From Yoonia sp. R2331 (lineage in GTDB: Bacteria; Pseudomonadota; Alphaproteobacteria; Rhodobacterales; Rhodobacteraceae), in NCBI RefSeq assembly GCF_041103235.1, contig NZ_JBGCUN010000001.1:186001-250000 (forward strand): a stretch of DNA of 64,000 bases, given 5' to 3'. Numbering within the stretch: position 1 is the stretch's first letter; the number at the start of each line of letters is the position of its first letter. Of the stretch, positions 7,847 to 16,345 are shown one piece after another. Both the position numbers and the translations under genes were made by a program. The notes below the pieces were generated by a model. That model saw nothing but the letters and a program-made list of their open reading frames with translations. It was not told the origin of the DNA and ran no database searches.

Positions 7847-9046
7847 ATGAACGCCAAGGTCATCGTTCCGGTCATCGTACAGCATGCGGCAGAGGTGCCG
7901 ATCCTGCTGCGGATGCGGCGCGACATGCAGCGCAGCACTGAGGCGGATCTGGATGATCTGGCGGCTCTCGATGCGCAGATCAGCGCCAATCTGGAAGGGC
8001 TGATGCTGGCCGGGTCCGTGGGCTGGGATCACGCGCTGGAACGGTTCGAGGATGACCCCGACGCCGACACCGTGGCAGCATTGGCCTATTTGGCGAATGT
8101 GGGCGACCGGCGCGCGCGGGTGCCGGTGCTGATGGCCGCATTGGCCGAAGATGCGGACCTGATGCGCGGTGCCGCACTGGGCCTTTGCTGGCACGGGCGC
8201 GCGGCGGTGCATGATCTGGCGCTGCGGTTGTTGGGCGGGCCGTCGCCGCAGCATCAGGCGCTGGGGCTGGCCTGTTGTCTGTTGATCGGCGTCTACCCGG
8301 CAGAGGCGATTGCCACAGGGTTGGACGGGCCGCCGGCTGTGCGGGTCTGGGCACTGCGGCTGGCCGGGTGGGGCAATGTGAGTGCTGTCGCCGGACAAAT
8401 TGCGCAGGCGCGCGACGACGATGATGCGGATTGCGCGCTTGCGCGCGCGGTGGCGGCTGCGATGATGGTGGCCCCGGTGGATTACCTTGCGCGGTTGAAA
8501 CACGCCGCCGCCGCGATGGATGCAGGTGGCGCGCTGGCGCGGATGGTGCTGGGCGTGGCGATTTCGGATCAGGACCTTGCGGATTGGGTCGCCAGTGAAG
8601 AGGGGCCAGCCAGCCCGGACCAAAAGATTGAGGTGGCAGGATACGCGGGGCATCCGGCGCGCATTGGGTGGCTGCTGGATTGCGCGGGCCACGACAGCTT
8701 TGCCGAGATTGCAGAAGCCAGCATCGCGCGGATTACAGGCGTGGACCTGAGCGCACGTTTTGAGGATGACCTACCGCCGGTTGCCGCGGACCCCTTTGCG
8801 ACGGATGCGCCGCCGCCTTTGCGCAGCAAGGCGCAGAAGGTCGCGGAGTGGTGGGACAAGGCGGAGCGAGAGCTGGCGAACGGGCCCTATCTGAATGGGC
8901 AGGCGGTGGCGACAATCGACTGGGCAGAGGCGCAGAAGGCTGCCGCATTGGGGGACCGCCCGTTGATCGCCTTGCGCGCGCGGATCACGTTTGGTGTGGT
9001 GCCCGGCTTTCAGTGCGAGGCGCCTGCGTTTGTTCAACGCGTCTAG
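7847..9046 (+). CDS. HEAT-repeat-like protein, TIGR02270 type, T6SS-associated
   Basis: A 399-residue mostly alpha-helical protein. Its beginning (IVQHAAEVPILLRMRRDM, then LDAQISANLEGL) and the repeated Ala/Leu-rich helix pairs between residues 60 and 290 match the TIGR02270 family, which occurs in T6SS loci and probably forms a HEAT-type scaffold. It starts one base after the DUF6484 stop and closes the plus-strand operon. Its stop codon TAG shares the bases CTAG with the stop of the convergent immunity candidate at 9043. Precise role unknown; a scaffold for effector assembly is one possibility. Confidence 0.75.
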   Translation: MNAKVIVPVIVQHAAEVPILLRMRRDMQRSTEADLDDLAALDAQISANLEGLMLAGSVGWDHALERFEDDPDADTVAALAYLANVGDRRARVPVLMAALAEDADLMRGAALGLCWHGRAAVHDLALRLLGGPSPQHQALGLACCLLIGVYPAEAIATGLDGPPAVRVWALRLAGWGNVSAVAGQIAQARDDDDADCALARAVAAAMMVAPVDYLARLKHAAAAMDAGGALARMVLGVAISDQDLADWVASEEGPASPDQKIEVAGYAGHPARIGWLLDCAGHDSFAEIAEASIARITGVDLSARFEDDLPPVAADPFATDAPPPLRSKAQKVAEWWDKAERELANGPYLNGQAVATIDWAEAQKAAALGDRPLIALRARITFGVVPGFQCEAPAFVQRV

Positions 9047-9471
9047 CCGCCAACCAAAGCACGTTCGCAATCGGCCACGGGATCGCCGGTGTAGGCCAGA
9101 TCAAAGGGGTTAAATGCCCCATCCTGCCAGAACGCCGTTTCGCGGTACGACCAGCCCCAAGGTTCGGCGAAAGCCGCATCGGTTCCCGCGTTGCGGATGA
9201 CCACGATGCCAAAGTGAAATGGTTTTGCCATTTCGCTGTTAAGGAACGTGTCGCGCAGATCGGCAAAAGGCGACAGAAACGCCGTGCCTTCGGGCAAAAG
9301 CACCGCCACAGGCACGTCGCCCTGGATGTAGTGGCCGTCAAAGAAGCAGGTCAAATCGCTGCCCGCGATCCCGGCGGCCTGTGCAATGATGCTGTTGCGA
9401 TAGGGCGTTTTGCCGAACACGAAAAGCGCCACAATTGCGCCGACGATCAGGGCCAGAAGCACACGTTTCAT
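9043..9471 (-). CDS. Exported or membrane-anchored immunity candidate for the Ntox44-type toxin
   Basis: A 142-residue protein with an N-terminal hydrophobic helix (VLLALIVGAIVALFVF, residues 4-19) after KR, so it is exported to or anchored facing the periplasm. Two Cys residues in the mature part (near 42 and 136) could form a disulfide. I recognise no family. It follows the toxin gene by only two bases, the arrangement expected of a cognate immunity protein, and its envelope location would imply that the toxin acts in the periplasm. That function is an inference from position. Confidence 0.7.
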   Translation of the reverse strand: MKRVLLALIVGAIVALFVFGKTPYRNSIIAQAAGIAGSDLTCFFDGHYIQGDVPVAVLLPEGTAFLSPFADLRDTFLNSEMAKPFHFGIVVIRNAGTDAAFAEPWGWSYRETAFWQDGAFNPFDLAYTGDPVADCERALVGG

Positions 9472-9473
9472 GG

Positions 9474-10523
9474 CTAACCCCCTAACATACGGCGCAGCAT
9501 GTTGGCCTGATCTATGGGTGACATATTGTCAAAGCGGTTCATCTCGTCCTGGAACTGTTGCAGCGTCGAAGGACGTGCAGGCGCGGCTGTGGCGCCTTGG
9601 GACATGCGCACGGGGTGGTTCCAGTGGGTGTGGTTTTGCAGGATGGTCAGGATATCGGTGCGGGTCACGTCGCGCCCGTTGGGATTGCCGCCCATCGCCT
9701 GCGCCAGACGCCATCCGGCTTTCATCGGTTCCTGATCAAACTGGCTGTCACCTTCGGCGTGATCGATCCATTGCATCGCGTTTGACCCCCAGAGCATGCC
9801 GTCTTCGCTGTAGCCTGCCATGCGCATGATGAAACCGTAGTGAATGTTGCTCCAGAAATCGTAGAAATAGTATTCGGTCGCATTGCCCAGCCGGTTCAAT
9901 TCGCCCCAATGCGGGCCAATCTTGGGTTTGTGATCCCAGGGTCCATAGGTAGTCAAAAAGCTGCGAAAGGCATCACCGGTGGCCCAGGGCCATTGCAGCC
10001 AGCGCAGAAAGGCCGCGTCGTCCCGCATATCCAGATGTCGCATGACAAAGCCGCTGGTGCGGTTGGTGTTCATCTCGTCCACGATATATTGGATCACCGA
10101 ATTGGCGATCTTGAGGTCATAGACGATCAGTTCATCCTCTGGGTCGACACCGGCGTAAAGTGTCATGCCCGCGCCTGAGGCGGGGCCGCGATAGGTTTCG
10201 TGCCTGCGTTCCAGTTTCACCCGCCCCACGGCCACATCGCTGCCATGAGCAAAGGCGGCGGTCGCATAGGGTTCGGCCCAGACGTAGAAATGATAGGTGC
10301 CGGTGTTGAATTCAGCCTCTGTGATCCGGTGCCAGCAATTGTTGGCGCGGGGGTTGCGGATCGTGACCGCGTGTTCGGCATCAACGGTGTATTGGTCCCC
10401 ATCAGTGTTGCGGTCGGAGTGTTCGCCGGGAGCTTCGTCAAAGTAGGTTTTCAGGATCATGTCCGTGTCATGGGACACCGGGTGGGTCCCATGCGCGCGT
10501 AGTTTGACAACGATCCAATGCAT
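9474..10523 (-). CDS. Putative T6SS effector with polymorphic toxin type 44 (Ntox44) domain
   Basis: A 349-residue protein without signal peptide, directly downstream of vgrG. Residues 1-110 are beta-rich with no recognised family and may bind VgrG. Residues 140-280 match the Ntox44 pattern: VDEMNTN near 150, GPWDHKPKIG near 196, DFWSNIHYG at 222-230, the AGYSED helix and a D-x-E-x-M-K-A-G ending around 263-270. Ntox44 was defined computationally in polymorphic toxin surveys; I make no claim about its enzymatic activity. The C-terminal 40 residues are helical. The adjacent exported small protein is a likely immunity partner. Toxin family fairly sure, T6SS delivery inferred. Confidence 0.78.
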   Translation of the reverse strand: MHWIVVKLRAHGTHPVSHDTDMILKTYFDEAPGEHSDRNTDGDQYTVDAEHAVTIRNPRANNCWHRITEAEFNTGTYHFYVWAEPYATAAFAHGSDVAVGRVKLERRHETYRGPASGAGMTLYAGVDPEDELIVYDLKIANSVIQYIVDEMNTNRTSGFVMRHLDMRDDAAFLRWLQWPWATGDAFRSFLTTYGPWDHKPKIGPHWGELNRLGNATEYYFYDFWSNIHYGFIMRMAGYSEDGMLWGSNAMQWIDHAEGDSQFDQEPMKAGWRLAQAMGGNPNGRDVTRTDILTILQNHTHWNHPVRMSQGATAAPARPSTLQQFQDEMNRFDNMSPIDQANMLRRMLGG

Positions 10524-10566
10524 TTGGTTTTTCCAGCTTGACTGACGGATAGGCGCGCGAGGGCGG

Positions 10567-12681
10567 TCAGTTCATGTTGACCTTGGAGCCTTTCAAGATG
10601 ATGTCACCACCCGCCTTGACGGTCATCTTGCTGCCCGCCTCATTGTTGATGTTGCTGGAGGCCTTGAATTGGATGTCCTTGCCAATCAGTTGGATCGTGC
10701 CGTCCTTTTTCATGATCAGGCGGCTGGCACCGACGGTGATTGTCAGCTCATCGCCCACGTCAATTGACTTGGTTTTGCCGACACTTTCGGTGGAGCGTTC
10801 GCCAACCGTCACACCCATGGTCTTGCCGGATGTCACCTCAATCGACTTGCCGACTGTGGTGCTGGAGGAGACGCCAATCATCGTGGTCGAGGCAAGGCCG
10901 ATGGTTTCGGATCGGACCTTTTCGATCAGAACCTGCAAGTTGCCCTCGCCGGGGTTCAGCGCGCCGGGGATGCCAAGTTCTTTGGCGATATTGCCAATGC
11001 CACCCGCGATACCAGTCACCGCGCCGCTGACCACCTGACCTATGCCAGAGGGGCCGACGGTCAGGCTCATGTTGCCGCCGATTGATTCGACGTGGTTGTT
11101 ATGGACCTCGATGGATTTGTTGTGGCCCACGGATTGCACCCAGTTGTTGTCGATCCGTTCGGAATGGTTGTTGAGGGTCTTTTCGTTGCGGTCCTTCTGT
11201 GCGTGGACATAGATCTCTTCCGCGCCATTCTTGTCTTCGAACCGCAACTCGTTAAAGCCGGTGCCCTGGTGCGTGTCGGTCTTGAAGGTGCTGCGTGTCT
11301 TGTTGTCAGGCAGCGGGTAGGGGACGTCATTCTTGCCGTTGTAGACGCAGCCGGTGACAAGCGGTTTATCAGGGTCGCCTTCAAGGAATTCGACGAGTAC
11401 TTCCATCCCGATGCGCGGGATGACCATGCCACCCCAGCCGTTGCCAGCCCAGTTCTGGCTGACCCGGCAGCGCATGGAGTAACGCTTTTCCAGATCCCAG
11501 TGAAAGTGTACGAGGATGCGGCCATATTCGTCGCAATCAATTTCGCCTTCGCCAACGACAGTCGCCGTTTGCGGGCCCTGTACGCGGGCCAGCGGGGTCT
11601 TTTTCTCGGGGCGCAGGGGGGTGGTGCTGGGCATCAGGAGGTGACGCCCTTCGTAGCTGGGGCCGCCATCGTCGCCAGCCGAATTGTAGTCGCCCGCGCG
11701 GTAGCTGTGTTGCGCAGACAGGCACAGCGCCTCGCCCACGCCGGGGACGGTCAGCCCTGTGACCTTGACGGTCTGGCCCGCCCGCAGCGACGCACAATCG
11801 CCGACGCCACGGTGGCGCGGGTCCTGGCCGCGTTCCTGATCAATGCGCAGACGGGCCACGCCCTTGCCCTGCGGTTGATCGAGGTAGAGACCGGGGTAGT
11901 CATAGCTTTCGAGTTGGCCTTCGGTATAGGCGGCATCGCCTGCACGCTCTGCCTCCATCGCGGCGGTGGGGGTTTTAAAGTTGTAGTCGGTCAGCCGGAT
12001 CGCACCGGTGGTCAACCTGCGGACTGGGCGCATTTCCCAAAAGTGTTCCTCTTCGGCGCGGTGATGATCTTCGACCCCCAGAAACGGGCGGGCCTTGCCG
12101 GGGGTTTCGTCATGCGCGCTGAGCGTGTCGGTCAGCACCAGCTTGTGCGTGCCCTCGCTGTGGGTGAAGTGGTAGTTGATGCCAAAGCGTTCCATCAGGC
12201 GCATCACGAAGGCCATATCGCTTTCGCCATATTGAACGGTGTATTCCAGCACCGGATAGCTGTCGGACAGCTTGAATTCATGGTCTTTGCCGTAGGGGCC
12301 GAATACCTCTTCGATGATGTCGACAACGGTCATGTTGTGATAAATTTGCTGCTTGCGCCGCAGGCTGAGCAACCACAGCCACGGGCGCAGGGTCAGTTCA
12401 TAGCGCCAGCCGTTTGTGCCGGGCCCCAACAGTTGCGTTTCGGAGACTACGCCGTCAAACGGCACCTCTGGCAGGTCAAAACTTGTCAGATGCACGGTCG
12501 CATGGGTACCGATCAATGCGTCGAAATCGACGGCATCGGTATCTGCCAAAGCCTCGACCCGATAGCAGAACAGGCTGTTGACGTGTTCCTGCCCGTCGAA
12601 CTGCAGCAGGTTCAGCTTGTCCTTGCCAATTGCCGTGGACAGGCGGCCCATACGGGCATCTTGCTTGAATGGCGCGTTCAT
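10567..12681 (-). CDS. vgrG: Type VI secretion spike protein VgrG (TssI)
   Basis: A 704-residue protein with the full VgrG layout: a gp27-like N-terminal region (residues 15-350), an OB-fold gp5-like section with the GRILVHFHWDLE...RCRVSQNWAGNGWG signature near 400-430, and a C-terminal beta-helix of short repeats ending in KAGGDIILKGSKVNMN. There is no extra enzymatic domain, so effectors must be carried as cargo. The Ntox44-type toxin gene follows 43 bases downstream on the same strand. VgrG trimers form the puncturing spike of the T6SS; the PAAR-like protein at 4194 could be its tip. No sheath, baseplate or membrane-complex genes are in this window. Confidence 0.96.
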   Translation of the reverse strand: MNAPFKQDARMGRLSTAIGKDKLNLLQFDGQEHVNSLFCYRVEALADTDAVDFDALIGTHATVHLTSFDLPEVPFDGVVSETQLLGPGTNGWRYELTLRPWLWLLSLRRKQQIYHNMTVVDIIEEVFGPYGKDHEFKLSDSYPVLEYTVQYGESDMAFVMRLMERFGINYHFTHSEGTHKLVLTDTLSAHDETPGKARPFLGVEDHHRAEEEHFWEMRPVRRLTTGAIRLTDYNFKTPTAAMEAERAGDAAYTEGQLESYDYPGLYLDQPQGKGVARLRIDQERGQDPRHRGVGDCASLRAGQTVKVTGLTVPGVGEALCLSAQHSYRAGDYNSAGDDGGPSYEGRHLLMPSTTPLRPEKKTPLARVQGPQTATVVGEGEIDCDEYGRILVHFHWDLEKRYSMRCRVSQNWAGNGWGGMVIPRIGMEVLVEFLEGDPDKPLVTGCVYNGKNDVPYPLPDNKTRSTFKTDTHQGTGFNELRFEDKNGAEEIYVHAQKDRNEKTLNNHSERIDNNWVQSVGHNKSIEVHNNHVESIGGNMSLTVGPSGIGQVVSGAVTGIAGGIGNIAKELGIPGALNPGEGNLQVLIEKVRSETIGLASTTMIGVSSSTTVGKSIEVTSGKTMGVTVGERSTESVGKTKSIDVGDELTITVGASRLIMKKDGTIQLIGKDIQFKASSNINNEAGSKMTVKAGGDIILKGSKVNMN

Positions 12682-12762
12682 GGCTCAAATCCGGTTGTGT
12701 CGAAAAATACAATCACAGGCTAACATGGATTGAACTTTTGGCAATCAGGGGTTCCCGGTCTT

Positions 12763-12788
12763 GACAGGCCTGTCAGGCCCGTCAGGCC
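12763..12788. repeat. Palindrome and repeated GTCAGGCC boxes upstream of vgrG
   Basis: A 12-bp perfect palindrome GACAGGCCTGTC (12763-12774) runs into two GTCAGGCC copies, at 12772-12779 and 12781-12788. It lies between the 3' end of the dehydrogenase gene and the vgrG start. It could be a terminator stem for the minus-strand catabolic operon coming from the right or part of the vgrG control region. Confidence 0.5.
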
Positions 12789-12800
12789 AGATTCTGCCTG

Positions 12801-13670
12801 TCAGAGCTTTTGCAGACGTTTGAACAGGGATGAGGTGTCCCAGCGTCCGCCGCCCATTTTCTGGACGTCCTTGTAGAACTGATCCACCAGCGCGGTCACC
12901 GGTAGGCTGGCACCGTTTTCATCTGCGGTATCAAGGCAGATGCCCAGATCCTTGCGCATCCAGTCAACGGCAAAGCCGTGGTCAAAGTGGTCATCGAGCA
13001 TGGTTTCAAACCGGTTCGCCATCTGCCAGCTGCCAGCAGCACCCTGGCTGATGACTTCGACCACCGCGCGGCCATCAAGGCCCGCCTTATCCGCAAAGTG
13101 CAGCGCCTCTGACAGGCCCTGAACAAGCCCGGCGATGGCGATCTGGTTGCACATCTTGGTCATCTGGCCCGCGCCGCTGTCGCCGATGCGGCGGCACAGC
13201 TTGGCGTAGGTGTTCATCACCGGTTCGGCCTGATCGTAGTGCGCCTGATCGCCGCCGCACATGATCGACAGTTGCGCGTTCTCGGCCCCTGCCTGACCGC
13301 CCGAAATCGGCGCATCCACAAAGCCAAGGCCCGCGTCTTTGGCTGTGGCATAAAGCTCTGCCGTGACTTTGGCGGAGACGGTGGTGTGGTCCACAAAAAG
13401 CGCGCCGGCCGACATTGCGCCAAAGGCCCCGTCGGGGCCGGTACAGACGGCGCGCAGGTCGTCGTCGTTGCCAACGCAGGCGAACACGATCTCTGCCCCG
13501 GCAGCGGCAGCGGCAGGCGTGTCGCCAGATGCGCCGCCATGTTCCGCCACCCAGGCCGCGGCCTTGGCACTCGTGCGGTTGTAGACGGTGACGTCATGCC
13601 CGGCGGCGGCCAGATGTCCGGCCATGGGGTAGCCCATGACACCAAGGCCAAGGAATGCGAGTTTTGCCAT
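12801..13670 (-). CDS. NAD(P)-dependent beta-hydroxyacid dehydrogenase
   Basis: A 289-residue enzyme of the 3-hydroxyisobutyrate/6-phosphogluconate dehydrogenase family. Seen: the N-terminal dinucleotide motif FLGLGVMGYPMAGHLAAAG, the substrate-binding DAPISGGQAGAENAQLS segment (family DAPVSGG..GA..G.L) and the catalytic lysine region GAGQMTKMCNQ. It would oxidise or reduce a short beta-hydroxyacid such as 3-hydroxyisobutyrate or tartronate semialdehyde; the substrate cannot be fixed. It is the last gene of the minus-strand catabolic run that begins with the FAD demethylase and lies 88 bases after the aminotransferase. Confidence 0.9.
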   Translation of the reverse strand: MAKLAFLGLGVMGYPMAGHLAAAGHDVTVYNRTSAKAAAWVAEHGGASGDTPAAAAAGAEIVFACVGNDDDLRAVCTGPDGAFGAMSAGALFVDHTTVSAKVTAELYATAKDAGLGFVDAPISGGQAGAENAQLSIMCGGDQAHYDQAEPVMNTYAKLCRRIGDSGAGQMTKMCNQIAIAGLVQGLSEALHFADKAGLDGRAVVEVISQGAAGSWQMANRFETMLDDHFDHGFAVDWMRKDLGICLDTADENGASLPVTALVDQFYKDVQKMGGGRWDTSSLFKRLQKL

Positions 13671-13758
13671 TTATGTGGTCCTTACCTGACGAATGCGCGC
13701 CGTCGGCGCGCCGTTGCTGCAAAGTCTATCGCGGGGTGATCCGATGGCAACCGGATTG

Positions 13759-15033
13759 TCAGGCGGCGATGGCGGCAACGGCGGCCTGCACTGCTGTACG
13801 GGTCAGGTCCAGATCAGCCTTGGTCAGCGCCAGCGAGGGGTAAAGCTTGCCCGGTGATTTGAAGACGCCGTGCTGCCGCAAGACAGCATTGTAGGTCGCG
13901 TTGGTCTTTGGGTCGCGGTGCTGTGCTGTGCGGTAGTCGGTGCAAGGTGTGTCGGTAAAGTACAGATCAAAGAGTGTGGGATCGCCGCAGATTTGGTGCG
14001 GGATGCCTGCCTTTGCAAGCGCGGAGGACTGCATGTCCTGCAAAGTTTGTCCCAGCGCGCGCAGGCGGTCGTAGGTGCCGGGGCGGCGCAGCACCTCCAT
14101 CGTTTTGAGGCCTGCGGCGGCGGCTATGGGATTGCCGGACAGTGTGCCCAGTTGCATCAGCCATTTGTCGTGGCCAACGGCGCGGAGGTCAAAGTGGCGC
14201 ATGATGTCGGCGCTGGCACCAACGGCGGCGAGTGGAAAGCCGCCGCCGATGATCTTGCCCAATGTGCAGATGTCGGGGGTCACACCATAGCGTTCCTGCG
14301 CGCCGCCATAAGCAAGCCGGAACCCGGTGACGATTTCGTCAAAGATCAGCAGCCCGTTGTGCCGGTCGCAGAGGTCGCGCAGGCCTTGCAGAAAGCCGGG
14401 GGCGGCTGGGATGATCCGCTGCAAAGGTTCCACAATGATCGCGGCGATATCGCTATGTTCGTCCAGCAGCGAAGCAACGGCGCCCAGATCATTGAACGGG
14501 GCGATCAGCATCTGATCGGCGACGCCCTGCGGGATGCCCGCGCTGTCAGGCACCGCTTGCGGAAAGTTGACGCGGGTTGCGGGCGCGAGGCTCATCTGCG
14601 CCTCGGCGCTCATCCCGTGGTAGCCGCCTTCGAATTTGAGGATCTTGTCGCGCCCGGTGAAGGCGCGGGCGAGGCGGATGGCGTACATGTCCGCTTCGCC
14701 GCCTGAGGTGACAAACCGGACCTGTTCGCAGCACGGTACCGCGTCAACGATCGCTTCGGCCAGTGCGATGCCTTGGGCGTTGTTGGCAAAGAAAGTCATG
14801 CCTTTGGGCAGCTGTTCCAGCACAGCTTCGGTCACTTCCGCGTGGCCGTGGCCCAGCAACATCGGGCCAGAGCCGATCAGGTAGTCGACATATTCCGCCC
14901 CGTCTTCGTCCCAGACCCTGCTGCCTGCACCGCGCGCGATGATGATGCCGGGGTCAAAGTTGCCAAAGCCACCGGCGGGCAGGACCGCTTGTGCGCGGGC
15001 GATCCAATCGGCCTGAGAGGTCAGTTTGTGCAT
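13759..15033 (-). CDS. Class III PLP-dependent aminotransferase, glutamate-1-semialdehyde aminomutase-like
   Basis: A 424-residue PLP enzyme. Seen: GSGPMLLGHGH, the cofactor phosphate site TSGGEADMYAIRLARAF, the IFDEIVTGFR aspartate motif and the Schiff-base lysine in CTLGKIIGGGFPL. It resembles glutamate-1-semialdehyde aminomutase-like transaminases often found in amino-acid catabolic operons; it is not placed with the heme genes here, so a role in heme synthesis is unlikely. The start at 15033 is one base from the end of the enolase gene; a longer frame exists but its first 62 codons are antisense-like shadow of that gene. Substrate unknown. Confidence 0.88.
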   Translation of the reverse strand: MHKLTSQADWIARAQAVLPAGGFGNFDPGIIIARGAGSRVWDEDGAEYVDYLIGSGPMLLGHGHAEVTEAVLEQLPKGMTFFANNAQGIALAEAIVDAVPCCEQVRFVTSGGEADMYAIRLARAFTGRDKILKFEGGYHGMSAEAQMSLAPATRVNFPQAVPDSAGIPQGVADQMLIAPFNDLGAVASLLDEHSDIAAIIVEPLQRIIPAAPGFLQGLRDLCDRHNGLLIFDEIVTGFRLAYGGAQERYGVTPDICTLGKIIGGGFPLAAVGASADIMRHFDLRAVGHDKWLMQLGTLSGNPIAAAAGLKTMEVLRRPGTYDRLRALGQTLQDMQSSALAKAGIPHQICGDPTLFDLYFTDTPCTDYRTAQHRDPKTNATYNAVLRQHGVFKSPGKLYPSLALTKADLDLTRTAVQAAVAAIAA

Positions 15034-15034
15034 G

Positions 15035-16138
15035 TCAGCCAAGCTCCAGTATGGGGTTGCCAAGGACGTCCGGGTCAGGGGTGACGCCCAATCCTGGACC
15101 TTCGGGTGGCGCGATGCGGCCATTCCTGCGGGTGGGGGCGTCCGCGCAAAGTCGCGGGGCCACATAGGAGGCCAGATCGCAGGTGTTGAGGAGTGCGCCA
15201 CGCGGGGTTGAGGCGGCAAAATGCAGCGATGCGGCAGTCACGATGTCGGACCCCCATGTGCATTCGGCACAGATCTGCGCACCAAGGTGGACGGTTAGAT
15301 CGCGGGCGCGGCGCATCGCAGACAATCCGCCGAACTTGGACAGCTTTAACGCGACCGCATCAAGGCAGCCCAATTCATGCGCGCGCAAAAGCGTTGACTG
15401 ATCGAAGGCGCATTCGTCAATCTTCATCGGCAGGCCCGTCGCCTGCCGAACGGCAGCGCAATCTTCGAGCGTCGCACAGGGCTGTTCCAGCATCACGTCC
15501 AGATGCGCCACGGCGCGACCGGTGCGGGTGGCGTGCAGTTTGGACGCGCCGCAGTTCCAGTCACCGTAAACCAGCGGCCCGTCGCCCACAGCGGCGCGGA
15601 CCTTGATCAGGCGTTCGGCGTCCGCTTCCCAGTTGTCATCCGCGCCAAGCTTGGCCTGAAACTGCCGGACGCCTGTGGCATAGGCCTCTGCCGCGATGCG
15701 GGCCATTTCATCCGGGGCAACGCAGGTGATCGAGTGGTAAACCGGCATATCGGCCCGCGTGCGTCCGCCCAGCAATTGATAAAGCGGCAGATCGGTCGCG
15801 TGGCCGTAGAGGTCCCACAGGGCCATGTCCACGATGGATTTTGCCGCCGCGTGACCGGGCAGAAAGCCATCAAGCTTGCGCATCGGCGCGTCGATGCCTG
15901 TGGGTGTGATCCCGAGGATTTCAGGGGCCATTTCGGTGATCGCGGCGGGAATGCCGCCTGCAAAGGCGGGTAGGTAATGAGGGATTGGGCAGACCTCTCC
16001 CCAGCCTGAGAGGCCGCTGTCGGTGTCCAGCCGCAAGACGTGGGTTGTGACGGTGGCGCAGGTCTTGCCTTCGGCCATGTAATAGGTGTCGTGGCTGGTC
16101 AGTGCGACCGACCAGAGGGTGATTTTGCTGACCTTCAT
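15035..16138 (-). CDS. Enolase-superfamily (mandelate racemase/muconate lactonizing) enzyme, hydroxyproline-related type
   Basis: A 367-residue enzyme with an N-terminal capping domain ending in GLSGWGE and a (beta/alpha)7-beta barrel. Likely active-site residues are K163, D193 with N195, E218 (LEQPC), D241 (IDE) and K265; the first Lys of the usual KxK is Gln161. The lysine positions and the GSDIVTAASLHFAAST ending resemble cis-3-hydroxy-L-proline dehydratases and hydroxyproline-betaine epimerases. With an N-demethylase and Rieske oxygenase nearby, a betaine or imino-acid substrate is plausible but unproven. Its start overlaps the end of a truncated relative at 16135 (ATGA). Confidence 0.82.
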   Translation of the reverse strand: MKVSKITLWSVALTSHDTYYMAEGKTCATVTTHVLRLDTDSGLSGWGEVCPIPHYLPAFAGGIPAAITEMAPEILGITPTGIDAPMRKLDGFLPGHAAAKSIVDMALWDLYGHATDLPLYQLLGGRTRADMPVYHSITCVAPDEMARIAAEAYATGVRQFQAKLGADDNWEADAERLIKVRAAVGDGPLVYGDWNCGASKLHATRTGRAVAHLDVMLEQPCATLEDCAAVRQATGLPMKIDECAFDQSTLLRAHELGCLDAVALKLSKFGGLSAMRRARDLTVHLGAQICAECTWGSDIVTAASLHFAASTPRGALLNTCDLASYVAPRLCADAPTRRNGRIAPPEGPGLGVTPDPDVLGNPILELG

Positions 16139-16317
16139 GAATAGACCGCCACGGGATCGCCAAGCGTACCGTCGCCCCAGTCGATCGGCCCGGCGGTGGT
16201 GCCCATTTTTACCAGGGTCGCAGCGCGGGTTTCAAACTTTAGTCGCCCGCCCGACAGCCAGTAGGGATGCGCGCGCGAGAGACCGATTTGATTGTCGGTG
16301 TTGCGGGTGATTTTCAT
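16135..16317 (-). pseudogene. Remnant of a second enolase-superfamily gene (capping domain only)
   Basis: A 60-codon frame beginning MKITRNTDNQ. It lines up with the first 60 residues of the adjacent enolase-superfamily protein: both start MK-I/V, both have an H-x-x-Y pair near 17-19, a Gly-rich turn, then LV/LR followed by T-x-x-G and WG-D/E. In other family members the segment PYWLSGGRLKFE is followed by a GWGEG motif; here it reads DWGDG and the protein stops eight residues later, so the whole barrel is missing. It cannot be an enzyme. The stop overlaps the intact gene's ATG, so it may now act only as a coupling leader. Confidence 0.6.
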
Positions 16318-16345
16318 GGCTGATGCCCCGCAGAAAGGCGCGGGC

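Noticed and set aside
11092-12723. Long open frame (543 codons) antisense to vgrG
   Set aside because: It mirrors the high-GC vgrG gene, has no family similarity or ribosome-binding site, and vgrG is unmistakable.
1597-12800. Possible integration of the T6SS island at tRNA-Pro with an att repeat
   Set aside because: No integrase and no repeat of the tRNA 3' end were found at the island's right side.
13759-15033. Aminotransferase as hemL of heme synthesis
   Set aside because: It lies in a catabolic operon, away from the heme genes, and resembles GSA-like transaminases more generally.
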